A stretch of DNA of 64,000 nucleotides from the NCBI RefSeq assembly GCF_001659605.2, contig NC_035167.2, positions 1,240,001-1,304,000 on the forward strand, written 5' to 3'. The position numbers were made by a program, and so were the translations under genes. The stretch is from Manihot esculenta (Eukaryota; Streptophyta; Magnoliopsida; Malpighiales; Euphorbiaceae). Shown here one piece after another: positions 1 to 13,951 of the stretch; the first letter of the stretch is position 1, and each line of letters starts with the position of its first letter. The notes below the pieces were generated by a model that ran no database searches, had not been told where the DNA came from, and saw only the letters and a program-made list of their open reading frames with translations.

Positions 1-2389
1 TAAAAAATTGATAAATTGAATTAATTTAAAAATTTAATTCTGTTTTTTATTTATTTTCATCCGATTATGTTTTTAATTTTGATAAAAAAATTAAAAAAAT
101 CGAATTAAATCAATTAATGATAATAATATATTGTTGTTGATAATACAGAGAGATTAAAATATAATTAAAATTGAAATAATTTAATTAAATTTTAAAATAT
201 TGAAAATAAAATGTAAAAAATAAAAAATTTACTATAAAGTCCAATCGATTAAATTGAATTGAATTAAACTGATTCAATTCGATTATATTTTTATCCAAAA
301 TCGATTTAGTTCAATTTTGAATACTGAAATTTCAATTTTCAATTTATTAAATTTAATTTAATTTTGAACATGATCACCTCTAGCATTTAACAAAGTGGTC
401 ACGGTAATGATAAATAAAAGTTTTCATCTAAATGTAAGTTATATATTTTTTTTCATTTTGTAATATTATTTTCAAATTTTATTCTATATTTTTTACATTT
501 ATTTTATTAGTAATCTTAAAAGAAAACTATTTGCACAATGCTATTATTTCAAGTTATATGACAAACAAATTTAAAAGATTTCAAAAATTTTAAATAAAAT
601 TAATGCTTAAATTCATAACACTACAAGATTTTTCGTATTAACAATGAATTTCTTTTATTAAAATAATTTAATAAAAATTATAATTTATTTGTTATAAAAG
701 CTATTGAGTTGTTTTGACCCTCTACCATTAGTTTTGCCATTTCTGTTCTTACTTGGCGTCCAGTATTCCTCCATGTCTGCTGGAGAATTCTTTTGTCAAT
801 AAATTAACATTACAGGTCAACTGTCATTGTCGGTTTTTATCTTCATCTATGGTGGACGAAAGCAACTATATATCGTAATTATTTTTTTTCATGTTAATTT
901 ATATTATAGTTTCTAAAAAAATGCATGCAGTATATAAATTTAATAAAAAAAATAAAAGTTTTAAATTTAGAAAATACTTTATCAATGTTCATGAAACTCT
1001 TATATCTCCGCTTACTTTTTTATTATAATTTTTGAAATTTAATAAAATAATTAATATTTATCTATATATATCCTTTTCTTCAATTGAAATTTAGTAAATT
1101 ATTTGTAATATTATGTTTTATATTTTTTTTATATTTATATATTTATATATATGCTATATATTATATTTATTAACTATTTTCCTTTTATATTCTTTTGCCA
1201 AAGATTTTCCTTCTATATAATTGACCGTTGAAATAGATCTATCAAATCGAGAAAAGAAAAGGATTGGGTAAGACTACGAGTGAAGTTGACAAGTCTTAAA
1301 TTAAAATATTTATATGTAAATTTATAAATTTGCTTAAATAGCCATGCGCTGCTGACTTAAAACTTGGGAGAAATTATGGGTCAATCTTTTTCCATGGTGG
1401 ACGAATCAACAGCTTCAGACAAGAAATATTTGATATGGTTTGATCATAATAAGATTGTATAACAAGTCTCCTAACATAATCCAGTGTATCTACTAAGTCT
1501 CTCATAATCCAGAGTATCTACTAAGTCTCCTAGCCTAATTCAATGTATCATAAATTGTTTTTCAAGAAAATAACGTTTTTAATTATTTAATTAAAATATA
1601 TAAAAAAGTTAATTTGAAAAAGACTCATGTGTAGAAAAATGTTAGTTTTATATAGATTGTCAAAATCTATAAAATGACTTTTTGTTTGAAATAAATAAGT
1701 TATTTTTTAAAAAATGATTAATTTTTTATGAGAAAAATATTTTCTTTTTATTATAATATAATTATAAAAGGATTTTAAAAAATATTTTATCAAATAAATA
1801 GGATGTAAATTACAATAAATAATTAAATTGGTGGTATGTACTTGATTAAATTAAATTCTAAATAGGTTTAAAAAAAATATAATTATCAATAGAAAATAAG
1901 TTGCTTAATAGAATAATGACGTTTGATTAGGAATACACAAAAATTTAAAAAAATCAAAAAATATTGATAAAAAAACAGTCATTTTGAGATTTTAAATAGC
2001 GTTTTTAGATCTCGTGATGAGTCCATAAGTAGTCAAAGGCAAATAAAAGGCATAGATCTCAAAATAAGTTTTTCAAATTGGGGTCTTAATAGTAATTTTG
2101 ACACTCATAACTTTAGAGATTTTCAAATTGAGGTCTTAATAGTAATTCTGACACTCGTAACAAAAGTTACGGTCAAAATATTTTTTACCGTTCAATGATA
2201 AGTCAGTCCCTTCATTCTAAATATTACGGCCCATTTCGTTCCCATCACATTTATTTTTGGTCAAAATTGATTTAGAAATATGATTACGATTATAACTAAT
2301 ATAAAAAATTTGAATATTCTATACAAGAATTGAAAAATTAGATATAATTTAGAATTCATGCTAAAATTTGAATTTTTGAGTTCAGGTAG
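1..2389. other. AT-rich spacer, left arm of the duplicated block
   Basis: No gene is visible. The first ~370 bases are a low-complexity repeat rich in AATTGAATT/CGATT words that recurs at 21490-21800, 31090-31500 and 41150-41620. Positions 707-856 and 1374-1420 carry a conserved module (TTTTGAC..CTGCCATTAG, TGCTGGAGAATTCTTTT, CCATGGTGGACGAA) found many times in the window. The stretch is collinear with about 21480-23500 and, from about 720 onward, with the reverse complement of 46588-48340. Confidence 0.7.
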
Positions 2390-2700
2390 CTTTTAATAGA
2401 CAATAGACCATAAAATAGAGAATTTAAAAGCATTAAAACTTATATTTTTAACGTTTTGTATATCTTCCTGCTACATCAATTTTAATTAATTTTCTATTAA
2501 ATTTAATATGCGAGAATTAAAAAGAATTTTTAAAGTAAATGACTAATATCTTTGGTATTAATTATAGAAACCACCTGCAACGTTGCTATTGCTATTATCC
2601 TTTATTATCTTTATAAGATTATATAGAAATAAGTAACATTTTGTTTAATAATATACATAAGTTTTTTACCTAATATATTTGGGCCCCTTCAATTTGAATA
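2390..2700 (-). pseudogene. GH1 beta-glucosidase fragment (exons 2-4)
   Basis: Read on the minus strand, three short stretches match consecutive exons of gene E: about 2670-2694 (exon 2, start of the IEG region), 2568-2619 (exon 3, the DxxxD-FYHRY region) and 2390-2467 (exon 4, NVKNMGFNAFRFS-like). The intron spacing is roughly kept, but codons are changed and stops occur, so this is a decayed remnant. No exon 1 or exons 5-13 lie nearby. A closely related copy lies in opposite orientation at 46588-46770, fused to pseudogene F. Confidence 0.65.
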
Positions 2701-4019
2701 CCATAAAAAAATACTCAAAATTAATCTACTCATTCATTAGTTGTTTATCCAGCTTAATCATTTTAGTTGGACAGTATGAACATGAGTTTGAGACTTATAG
2801 TAGAAATATACATTGGGAAACCTAGGAAAATTTTATGAGTTTCCTAGGAGATTCTAGGAAAATTTTATGTAAAATGCTTTTCACAAATAAAGTATTAATA
2901 AAGTTGATGCATACAAAGTGTTGATTTTATAAATTTTTAATATTTATAAAATAATTGTTTTTAAAATATACAAGTGATTTTTATTAAAGAGATTTAATTT
3001 TCTTTTAATGATAGAAAATATTTTATTTTGCTAATTTTCTATAATACCTCAAACAACATAATACAAGAAATATTTAATAACGTTTAACCATATGAATCAT
3101 ATCTGTTCGCAATTACAGGGTGCGTTTAATACTGGATATATGATATAAAGGGTTGTTCTCAGCAGTAGCTATAGTTATAGTGTCTCTTCGGTTGGTATCA
3201 ATGGGAGACTTGGTTGGTATTGAAGACGTGATAATTCGGTTGGCAGAGGAGATTAGGCATGTAATACCCGGCTAGACTCCGGTGTCAGAATTTCAACCTT
3301 CCGACGGAATCTCTGTTGGAATCCAGAATCTCGAATACCGAAAACTCTGTAAGGATAAAGTATGTTTTTGCAAAATGTTTTTCATGGTTTTACTGTTTGG
3401 TTTTGAGTTAAAGTTTTAAAAATGAAAGAAAAAGAATTTGAGGGAAAACACCAGGTTCGGCCGCCAAAAGTGGTACTGCCGTGGAAGCTCACTTTTCGGC
3501 CCCCGAAGGTGGTCTGCCCAGCCACCTATAAGATGCCCTCAGCCCGAAAATGAGAGAGTTTTCTCTCTCCATTTTCAGACAAGGTGAGTCTCTGCCACTC
3601 CTTGATGATCTTGTGTTTTTCCTTCAAATCTCTCAAGATTTTTATGAGTTTTTATCTTGTTTTTGAAGTTTTAAAGCTTAAATCCAAGATTTTAGAGTTT
3701 GGAGACCGATTCTCCTCAACTCTAAGTTGGGTCACATCTACCTTCGATCTTCAAGAGGTAAGTGTAGATCCTTACTTTTATTATGTTTTAAGTAAGTTTT
3801 AAAGAGGTTTAAGGGCTTATAATGCAAGAAATGGGTAGATCTAAAGTTTTAAGGGTTTATATTAGTTTTTATGATTAATGTATGCTTATGTGATGTTTTG
3901 TTGTTGTTGTTGGGGCTTAAGTTAGTTTTTATGCCCCTTATGCATGTTGGAGTGAGTATGCATGTTTTAGGAAGTTGGGTGTGAGGATTTGAGAGTTTTG
4001 GGGTTGAAATGCATGAGGC

Positions 4020-4235
4020 AGAATCAGGTTCTGCCATTCTGGCGAACCCAGGTTCGGCTGCCGAAGCAGGGTTCAGCCGTCGAACCTGCATGGGAGGCCG
4101 CCTTTTGGCCGCCTAACATGCCCCCGAAAGCATACACTTTCGGATCTGGAAGGGAGTTTCGGCTGCCAAACCCACCCCCGAAAGTCCTCGACTTTCGGAT
4201 CTGTGGAGGACCTTCGGCCGCCGAAAGTCCTCTGC
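4020..4235. repeat. GC-rich palindromic short repeats inside solo LTR 1
   Basis: Repeated words of the type CCCCCGAAAG..CTTTCGG and TTCGGC(T/C)GCCGAA occur. They are homologous to the clearer 54-55 bp tandem repeat in the second solo LTR (17380-17565). Each unit can fold into a small hairpin through CCGAAAG/CTTTCGG. Confidence 0.6.
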
Positions 4236-5321
4236 CCAGCCTTCCTTTGCTAGTTGTATATGCATGTTTTATAATGTTTTAGGTGGTTTTTGGAGAGATG
4301 TTTAGAATCTTGTTAGAGTATGTTTGGTCCCTCATTTGAGTCCATCTGTGCAGGATCGGACCTGGGAGACCGTAGAGGCCAACAGTGAGGTAACTGCTCC
4401 AGTGTTAGTAAAACGTCAGCCAGAGGTGAGTAGAACTAAACTAATCCATTATTTTTAAAGTTATCAAATTTTTAAGCATGTTCATGCATCATGAATGCCA
4501 TGTTATTTAATCGGTTGTTTGCATTAGAATTCACGAATATGATGCATTGCATAAATTGCTGTTGATGTGGATGGATATTGGATGACCCACTAGCCCTCGA
4601 TATGTTATGATATGATATGATACGGAAAGACTAGGGCTTGTCCATTCTACACCCCTAGCACAATGTAAGGGAAAGACCAGAGCTTGCCCATTCTACGCCC
4701 CTAGCACAGTTGGACAAGTTATGTTATGTTTAAGCGAAAGTCCTGAGGAACTCCGTCGAGAGCCGGGCACATTGGATATGTAGAGGGTTACTGGTGGCAA
4801 GTCCATCCTTGATGTGTACTGTTTGTGTTGTGATGTATTTCATGAGAGCACATATTTATTAAACTATTTTCCTTATGTTCTGCTCACTAGCTCTTGTAAC
4901 TTATCCCTTTCTCCTAACCCTAGGTTTGCAGGGTCAAGATTAGCTCAGGAAGTCGGCTAGAGGCTGGTATAGTTTATGTAATAGATAGTAGTGGACATGT
5001 AATATGTAATGAATTAGAATTGTGCTTTGCCCTAGTTTATGTATGTAGATCCCAATAAACACGTTTTTATGTAAAAGTTTTTATAATGAGTTATGTTGAA
5101 CCAAGCTTGATGTATGTGATGTTGACCATATTAAAGCATTTGATGAGGGCTCTAGTGTGGGTTTTATGTTTACAGTTTATGATGTATGTACAAGTCGAGC
5201 TTGGTATATGAAAAATTTAAAATTTTTATGAAAATTTATGTTCATGTATGAGATTTTATCAGGTACACAGGATGCATAGTAGGCTTGCTACGGGTTCCGG
5301 CGACCTTAAGTCGACCTGAAT

Positions 5322-5771
5322 TGACACGGGGCAACTAGCCTTGGATTTTACGGCAGACTTGGACCAGGGCTAACTTTTATATTTTAATTATTATTTTTGG
5401 ATATTTTGGGTATTTTTATAATTTTGCATATTAGGGTTTTATTTCTATTGTAAATAGCCTCCCTTGGCTATTAGGATTTTAGACTCCTATTAGGATTAGG
5501 ATTATTTTTGCATATTAGGATTTTATTTCTATTGTAAATAGCCTCCCTTGACTATTAGGATTTTAGACTCCTATTAGGATTAGGATTATTTTGCATATTA
5601 GGATTTTATTTCTATTATAAATAGCATCCCTTGGCTATTAGGAACTCACTTTTCAATCTTTGAGAAATTTCAGTTAGACTTTTAGTCTTTTATCATATCT
5701 TTTCCCTTATTTCGTCTTAGCCAAATGATATTGGTTAAAACTCCTGACGGAGTCTAAATAGTCCTACATCA
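5322..5771 (+). repeat. 5' LTR of the nested element
   Basis: 450 bp, TG..CA ends, near-identical to 8060-8509. It contains a tandem array of about 84-bp units (start points near 5426, 5510 and 5593; core GCATATTAGGATTTTATTTC, then CTATTAGGATTTTAGACTCC). Confidence 0.92.
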
Positions 5772-5774
5772 GAT

Positions 5775-5786
5775 TGGTATCAGAGC
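5775..5786 (+). other. Primer binding site, initiator Met tRNA type
   Basis: TGGTATCAGAGC lies three bases after the 5' LTR. It is the standard plant LTR-element site complementary to the 3' end of initiator tRNA-Met. Confidence 0.9.
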
Positions 5787-5797
5787 GAAGTTCGACC

Positions 5798-6470
5798 ATG
5801 GCAGATAACCAAGAGGCGCGACTTGCTGCGATTGAGGCATCTTTGGCAGAATTGAGGGAGATGATCGGACAATTGACCTTGCAGCAAGGAATCCACCAAC
5901 CCGCCGCCACCGCACACCCCCAACCAGTCGCCAATCTTGTGGCCGCCATTCCTGTGGCCGCCAATCCTGTGGTCGTCAATCCTATGCCTGCAAATCCCCA
6001 ACAGAACTATCAGGAAGGTTACAGGATCAAGGTAGACCTTCAAAACTTTTCTGGTTCATTAGATGTTGAATCTGTTCTTGATTGGCTGGCAGATGTTGAA
6101 CGCTTCTTTGAAATTATGAACGTGAAAGAGGAACGCAAGGTTCCAATTGTGGCCTATAAGTTGAAAGGGGGTGCAGCAGCCTGGTGGAATTCGATTCAAA
6201 ACGAACGCTATCGGAAGAGGCTGGAGCCCATACGAAACTGGGTGCTGATGAAGTAGATGTTTGAACAACGGTTCTTGCCTAGCGATCACACTCAGGTTTT
6301 ATATAACCGGTATCATGACTGTGTACAAGGGAACCGAAGGGTGGATGAATATACCGAGGAGTTTCTAAGGCTACAGGCGAGATGTGAAAACTGTGAGAAT
6401 GAGGCCCAACAGGTTGCTCATTATCAGAGGGGCTGAATCACGAAATTCGTTGTATGATGGGAGTAGCTGC
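5798..6470 (+). pseudogene. gag of the nested Ty3/gypsy element, broken
   Basis: The frame opens at ATG 5798 (MADNQEARLAAIEASLAELR) and reads through a retrotransposon gag capsid domain (VDLQNFSGSL..DWLADVERFFE..AAAWWNSIQ). It meets TAG at 6254-6256, where the protein family would continue. The same frame continues with FEQRFLPSDHTQVLYNRYHD..YTEEFLRLQARC and hits another stop near 6434. Later gag sequence resumes in another frame from about 6454. This is the structural protein precursor of the virus-like particle; it cannot be made whole here. Confidence 0.85.
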
Positions 6471-7011
6471 GATTTTCACCTTGGCAGACGCTATTGAGAT
6501 GGCAAAAAGGGCAGAAGAGCGTGTTGATTGGCAGCCACGACAACAGCAGTACAACCAAAATTTCAATTACAGAAACTCTAATTCAACAGGGACGCAGCAA
6601 TATAGAGGCAACTACAGCGGGCAGCCCTGTAAGGTTGTAAATTCTGGCAACCCTCCGAATACCATGGAAGAAAGGAGAGACAGTAAGGGCAAGGCAATTA
6701 CTACTACAACAGACAAAGAAGGCAGGACCAATCCTTATCAGAAGCCAACGGGAGACATATGTTACCGGTGCAGTCAATCTGGTCATCGATCGAATAATTG
6801 TCCAAAACGTAGAGGAGTTAATACTAACCGCCGGCAGGTTAATATAGTTGAGCAGGTGGCTGAAACTGACGAGAAAGTGGATGACAATGACGGATCTGTT
6901 GCTGGTTCTGAAGATGGAGAGGTCACCTATGTGGTGAAGAAGATCTTATGCTCAACAAAACAGGAGGACGAGACACAAAGGAGGAAGGTTTTCAGGCAAA
7001 GTGTCGAGTAG
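6454..7011 (+). pseudogene. Gag C-terminus with CCHC zinc knuckle
   Basis: This stretch continues gag (ATFTLADAIEMAKRAEERV-like) into a Q/N-rich linker and one zinc knuckle, CYRCSQSGHRSNNC (C-x2-C-x4-H-x4-C), near 6760-6800. Nucleic-acid binding is its known role in the family. The frame then runs into the protease region, which continues in a different frame from about 6948, so at least one frameshift separates gag from protease. Confidence 0.85.
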
Positions 7012-7748
7012 GAGAGGCAATTTGCAGGCTAATTATAGATAGCTGCAGTTGTGAGAATCTGATAGCTAAGCAGTTGGTGGAAAAATTACAGTTGCCTACA
7101 CAGCCTCACCCCTCACCATACAAAGTCGGATGGATTAAGGAAGGTCCGACAATTGAGGTCAACAGAATTTGCAGCGTGCCTATCTCGATCGGTAAATCTT
7201 ATACTGAACTTGTTAATTGTGATGTTGTGGATATGGATTGCTGTGGAATTTTGCTAGGTCGCCCTTGGCAGTTCGATGTTGATGCTTTGCATAAAGGGAA
7301 GGAGAATTCATACACGTTCACGTGGAATCAAAAGAAGATTACTATCTTGCCTTTCGGTTCTGCGAAACATTCTAAAGTGGAAGAGAAGAATGTTGTTGCT
7401 ATTTCTACGGGAGTGCAGAAGCTATCAGGCGCAGTTGAGAAATCTGGGGGCACACTGACTTTATTGGTGAGAGAAAAAAGTACAATGGAGGATGCACCAT
7501 CTTTACCAACACCCGTCAAAGAGCTGTTGAAGGAGTTTCCTAAGATAGTGGAGGAATCATCAAAGCTTCCACCTTCGCGGGATATCCAACATCAGATTGA
7601 TCTCATTCCTGGATCAAAATTATCGAATCTGCCTCATTACAAGATGAGTCCAAAGGAGAGTGAAAACCTCCAAGACCATGTGGAATTTGCTTACAACAGT
7701 ATTGCAGCAAGCAACTTGGCAAAGCAGCACGTGGATGTTTTCAAATAG
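6948..7748 (+). pseudogene. Retropepsin domain plus pol linker, then a deletion joint
   Basis: The frame carries a retroviral-type aspartic protease. The expected D-S/T-G active-site triad reads DSC here (IIDSCSCENLIAKQL), so the catalytic glycine is lost. The flap-like and ILLGRPWQFD motifs are present. The sequence goes on to the linker that normally leads into RT (PHYKMSPKESE), then jumps at about 7660-7690 to HVEFAYNS, a motif near the end of the integrase core. RT, RNase H and most of integrase are therefore deleted. Confidence 0.85.
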
Positions 7749-8111
7749 GTACAACAATACCTTACAGAAGCCGATGACAAATATAAAGCTACAGCTGATA
7801 AATATAGGCGTTTCAAGTCCTTCAATGTCGGTGACCAAGTTATGGTGTACTTACGCAAGGAGCGTGGTGGTGGACAGAAAAAGCTTGACGCCAAGAAGAT
7901 TGGTCCATTCCGGATCATTCAGAAGATCAATGACAATACCTATGCTCTTGACCTCCCACATGAAATGAAAATTTCCAAGACGTTTAATGTGGCAGATCTA
8001 TTTCAGTACTACCCTGTTGATGACAACTCGAGGACGAGTTCTTTACAAGTGGAAGGGAATGACACGGGGCAACTAGCCTTGGATTTTACGGCAGACTTGG
8101 ACCAGGGCTAA
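7690..8111 (+). pseudogene. Integrase C-terminal tail of the nested element
   Basis: After the deletion joint the frame reads FAYNS..., a stop at 7746-7748, then VQQYLTEADDKYKATADKYR and the GPF/GPY-type module (KIGPFRIIQKINDNTYALDL) typical of Ty3/gypsy integrase C-termini. Its last codons run into the 3' LTR. No catalytic integrase residues remain. Confidence 0.8.
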
Positions 8112-8509
8112 CTTTTATATTTTAATTATTATTTTTGGATATTTTGGGTATTTTTATAATTTTATATATTAGGGTTTTATTTCTATTGTAAATAGCCTCC
8201 CTTGGCTATTAGGATTTTAGACTCCTATTAGGATTAGGATTATTTTTGCATATTAGGATTTTATTTCTATTGTAAATAGCCTCCCTTGGCTATTAGGATT
8301 TTAGACTCCTATTAGAATTAGGATTATTTTGTATATTAGGATTTTATTTCTATTATAAATAGCCTCCCTTAGCTATTAGGAACTCACTTTTCAATCTTTG
8401 AGAAATTTCAGTAAGACTTTTAGTCTTTTATCATATCTTTTCTCTTATTTCGTCTTAACCAAACGATATTGGTTAAAACTCCTGACGGAGTCTAAATAGT
8501 CCTACATCA
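8060..8509 (+). repeat. 3' LTR of the nested element
   Basis: 450 bp, same ends and internal 84-bp tandem units as the 5' LTR, with a few base differences. Preceded by the purine tract at 8051-8059 and followed by the TGAAT duplication. Confidence 0.92.
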
Positions 8510-8557
8510 TGAATCCTAGCGCCGGTAGCGGTTCGGTTTTCGGGTCGTTATAAGGCA

Positions 8558-9907
8558 GGTGGTTGAGAGGCTCTCGAATTGACCTGCTTTTGCAATTTAG
8601 TTGCTTTTTTCAATCCTTTTGCAATCTTCTCGATTTCAGACATGGTCATAAAAATAAAAACAAACTGTTAAAGGTTACTGACAATGCACCAAAATTTGAT
8701 GGGTGTCAAATCCGTCGATTAAAACTTATCTCTCTTTCCTTGATTCAATATGAATTTATAGATAGGATAAGTGAGTATCGATCCCACAGAGACTACCTTA
8801 ACTCTGTTTAATTTAGATGTCTAGTTCAAATAAAAAGAATAGTTTAAAACAAAAAGAGGGAAGAAGGAAATTTTTATTTGAAAAAATCGATTTTGCCTTG
8901 AGCAAGCCAAAAAAACTTAAAAGAAAAACAAATAATACAATTGAGATGGTAAAACAAATAATTAAATTAAATTTTGCTGAAAGTAATCAAATTAAGAGAT
9001 TTTGCAGTTGATCATTAATTAGAAAAATAATTAATTTTATTATTTATTATTTGATTATAGTGGTCAAACACGCGAATCGATTCTCACCAGTTCTTTCTTA
9101 TGATTAATTTAATCCGCTTCGTATTTAAATTAATTCCTAGTTAACTAATAAGTTCAACAGACATGTAGATTTAATTAGTTAACTGCTTTAAGAGAGAAGA
9201 ATCCAAATTTAATCAATAATAACACGCGAATTATTTAAATTAAATATACTAATTCCTTAATATAGAGGAATATGCTAATCACTGATCATTATTAATCTAA
9301 TTAAATAATTAAATATTTAATTAGGTTATGGTGTTTTTCGAAATCAGAAATTAATAGAAAATAGAAATAAAATGAAGTGAATTTAAGCACATAATCTTAC
9401 AATTTGAATAAAATCTCAATTTGGATTAATTTCAACCGAAAAGGGAAGAAGTTAATCCTAAATTCCATAACTTAATTTACAAAAAGTAGTGATAATCCCG
9501 CAAGAAATGCATCAGAATTCAGAACTCAGAATAGAAAAAGTAGGGAGATATGAATATAAGCAGTTGCTCAAATATCGATGCCTGAGATTCGGGGTTTGTT
9601 TATTTAGGTCTTCAGAAGGCTTGGAGCATTGGGCTTAAGACAGATTTTGGCAGAATGAAGTAAAATTTTGAGCCAAGAGGTAGTGGGAGAAGCAGAGCAG
9701 AGCAACATGGGAGGAGCTTCTGGTGATGATCAAGACGCAGTTGATAATATCACCGAGTAACCACGAAAAGCGACTCTCTTTCTCTCGCTCTCCCCGACCT
9801 CAATCAATGGTGAATCACTCTTAGACCCCACAAATCTATGAGCTCAATTCAATGGACCAATCTGGAAATATTATTCAATTCCTTGTATAAACTTGACAAA
9901 AATGGCA
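8558..9907 (-). mobile_element. Antisense Athila-like LTR with primer site and start of gag
   Basis: Read on the minus strand, an LTR of about 1.2 kb runs from TGCCATTTTTG (near 9907) to CACCCATCA (near 8697). Next comes a tRNA-Asp-like primer site (the better copy at 24578-24597 reads TTGGTGCCATTGTCAGAGA), then an ATG that begins an apparent gag. The rest is missing: solo LTR 1 inserted in it at 3260, and the upstream part (about 3090-3255) belongs to it too. The homologous region in the duplicated block is 24452-25869. The lineage assignment rests on the primer site only. Confidence 0.55.
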
Positions 9908-10154
9908 GGTTAAAATAATTTTTAAAATTATCAACTGACCACTTTTAAATAATAAAAGTTTGTTGAAGTTGAAATCAAACACAAGGAATACTATATTCCA
10001 CAATCACAGCTTATATTGAAGTCAAAGCCTTGTAGTCATTCAAACGAATATTTTTCTTTTCAGAAAAGGTGGAAAACCTCGTGCGAATTATTATTATTCT
10101 TATTATTTTAGCAGAATTTCCTAGGAAACATCATAAGACTGACGAGATGACAAT

Positions 10155-10196
10155 CATGCATGCACTACGTTCGCCATCTCACAAACACTATATAAA
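10155..10196 (+). promoter_or_regulatory. Promoter of GH1-A: RY-type motif and TATA box
   Basis: CATGCATGCA (10155-10164) lies upstream of TATATAAA (10189-10196), which is about 67 bp before the ATG. The same pair occurs before C and E, and the TATA box before D. CATGCA is the core bound by plant B3-type factors; whether it works here is inference. Confidence 0.65.
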
Positions 10197-10262
10197 GGGG
10201 GCATTGCCGAGAACTTAAAATCACACAAGCACTTGCAATCATATTAATATACCATTGTTATA

Positions 10263-13086
<2,824 letters not shown>

Positions 13087-13216
13087 ATCCTCCATCGAGA
13101 TTAGAGATATATTATTCTTTTCATGAGTTAAAATTAAATTCATTACTTAACATGTCTTGTATTGAAATTTTGATGATGTCTTGAATTCTAGGCATATGCC
13201 TTGTTGTATTTCTTTG

Positions 13217-13222
13217 AATAAA
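13217..13222 (+). terminator. Polyadenylation signal of GH1-A
   Basis: AATAAA about 130 bp after the stop, in a TTTGAATAAATATTATACAT context shared with GH1-C. Confidence 0.55.
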
Positions 13223-13293
13223 TATTATACATTCTTTTGATTAATCCTGTTCTATTGTGAAAACGATAATCAAAGAAGATTTAAGATATGATC

Positions 13294-13951
13294 ATGCATT
13301 GACCAAAGACTTCTCCAGCAGTGGAATGAACTCCAAATGAGAACTGAAAGGACAAAACTAATGTAGAGCGTCAAAAAAAATGATGAATAGAGAATTGTAA
13401 AAAATATGCCTAGAATAAAAAATATAGCTTTTTTTTTTATTTTCAATAATCAGAAAAAATTAATAAAAAAACGTCTCCAAAAGAATAAAAAAATTCAGAT
13501 TTTTTTCCAAAAATATAGGACTCGTATTTAACAAAGTGATCGTAGTAAGAAATGAGATGATAAATGAAAGTTTTCATTAAAAGATTTATTGTAAAAAATA
13601 TTTTCTAAATATAAATTATTTTTCATAAACAAATAAAATATTAGTAATATAGAGTTAGCTTCTAATTTAGGTAAAATATGAATATTTTTTACATAAATTT
13701 TTTCTAATAATTTAAAATAAAAAATGATAAATGTTTGTTATTATTAGATAGAAACTCAATTTATTTATTTATTTTTTTTAAAAAAAAAGGCTATTGAGTT
13801 GTTTTGACGCTCTGCCATTAGTTTTGTTCTTATTTGGCATCCTTTGATGGAGTATTCCTCCATGTCTGCTGGAGAATTCTTTTTTCAAAACATTAATATT
13901 AGTCAATTGTCATTTTCGTTTTTTTTCTCCATCAGTGGAGGATGAATAAGC
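13294..13951. repeat. Inverted-arm module downstream of GH1-A
   Basis: The left arm (13294-13374) is the reverse complement of the right arm (13797-13900). Shared words are TTTTGACGCTCTGCCATTAG and TGCTGGAGAA. The centre is about 400 bp of AT-rich DNA. The same structure follows B (21298-22118), C (29306-29942) and the inverted scrap at 48205-48560. It looks like a foldback or MITE-type element; no target duplication was established. Confidence 0.55.

Larger units (their letters stand above)
5322..8509 (+). mobile_element. Internally deleted Ty3/gypsy retrotransposon, nested
   Basis: A complete insertion by structure. Two 450-bp LTRs (5322-5771 and 8060-8509) start TGACACGGGG and end CTACATCA. 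The target duplication TGAAT is at 5317-5321 and 8510-8514. A primer binding site follows the 5' LTR, and a purine tract (GGAAGGGAA, 8051-8059) precedes the 3' LTR. The internal region is only 2288 bp. It keeps gag, a zinc knuckle, protease, the protease-RT linker and the integrase C-terminus, but lacks RT, RNase H and the integrase core. Gag is broken by stops, so the copy is non-autonomous and dead as protein, although its ends are sound. It sits inside solo LTR 1, so it is the younger insertion. Confidence 0.92.
3260..8552. mobile_element. Solo LTR 1 (Ty3/gypsy-like), split by a nested element
   Basis: The sequence begins TGTAATACCCGGCTAGACTC and ends GGGTCGTTATA, matching both ends of the copy at 16516-18686 (which ends GTTACA). 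It is flanked by a perfect 5-bp duplication, AGGCA, at 3255-3259 and 8553-8557. Without the nested insertion (5322-8514) it is about 2.1 kb, similar to the other copy. There is no internal region or second LTR, so it is read as a solo LTR left by LTR-LTR recombination. The matching point in the duplicated block (about 24450) has no insertion. Confidence 0.85.

Noticed and set aside
3584..4282. Open frames at 3584-3802 and 3989-4282
   Set aside because: They lie inside the solo LTR. The related stretches in the second copy are explained by repeats, and there is no domain or conserved start.
8563..9011. Two small open frames (8563-8811, 8817-9011)
   Set aside because: They fall in the antisense LTR and primer-site region, are not conserved as frames in the 24452-25869 copy, and have low-complexity Lys-rich composition.
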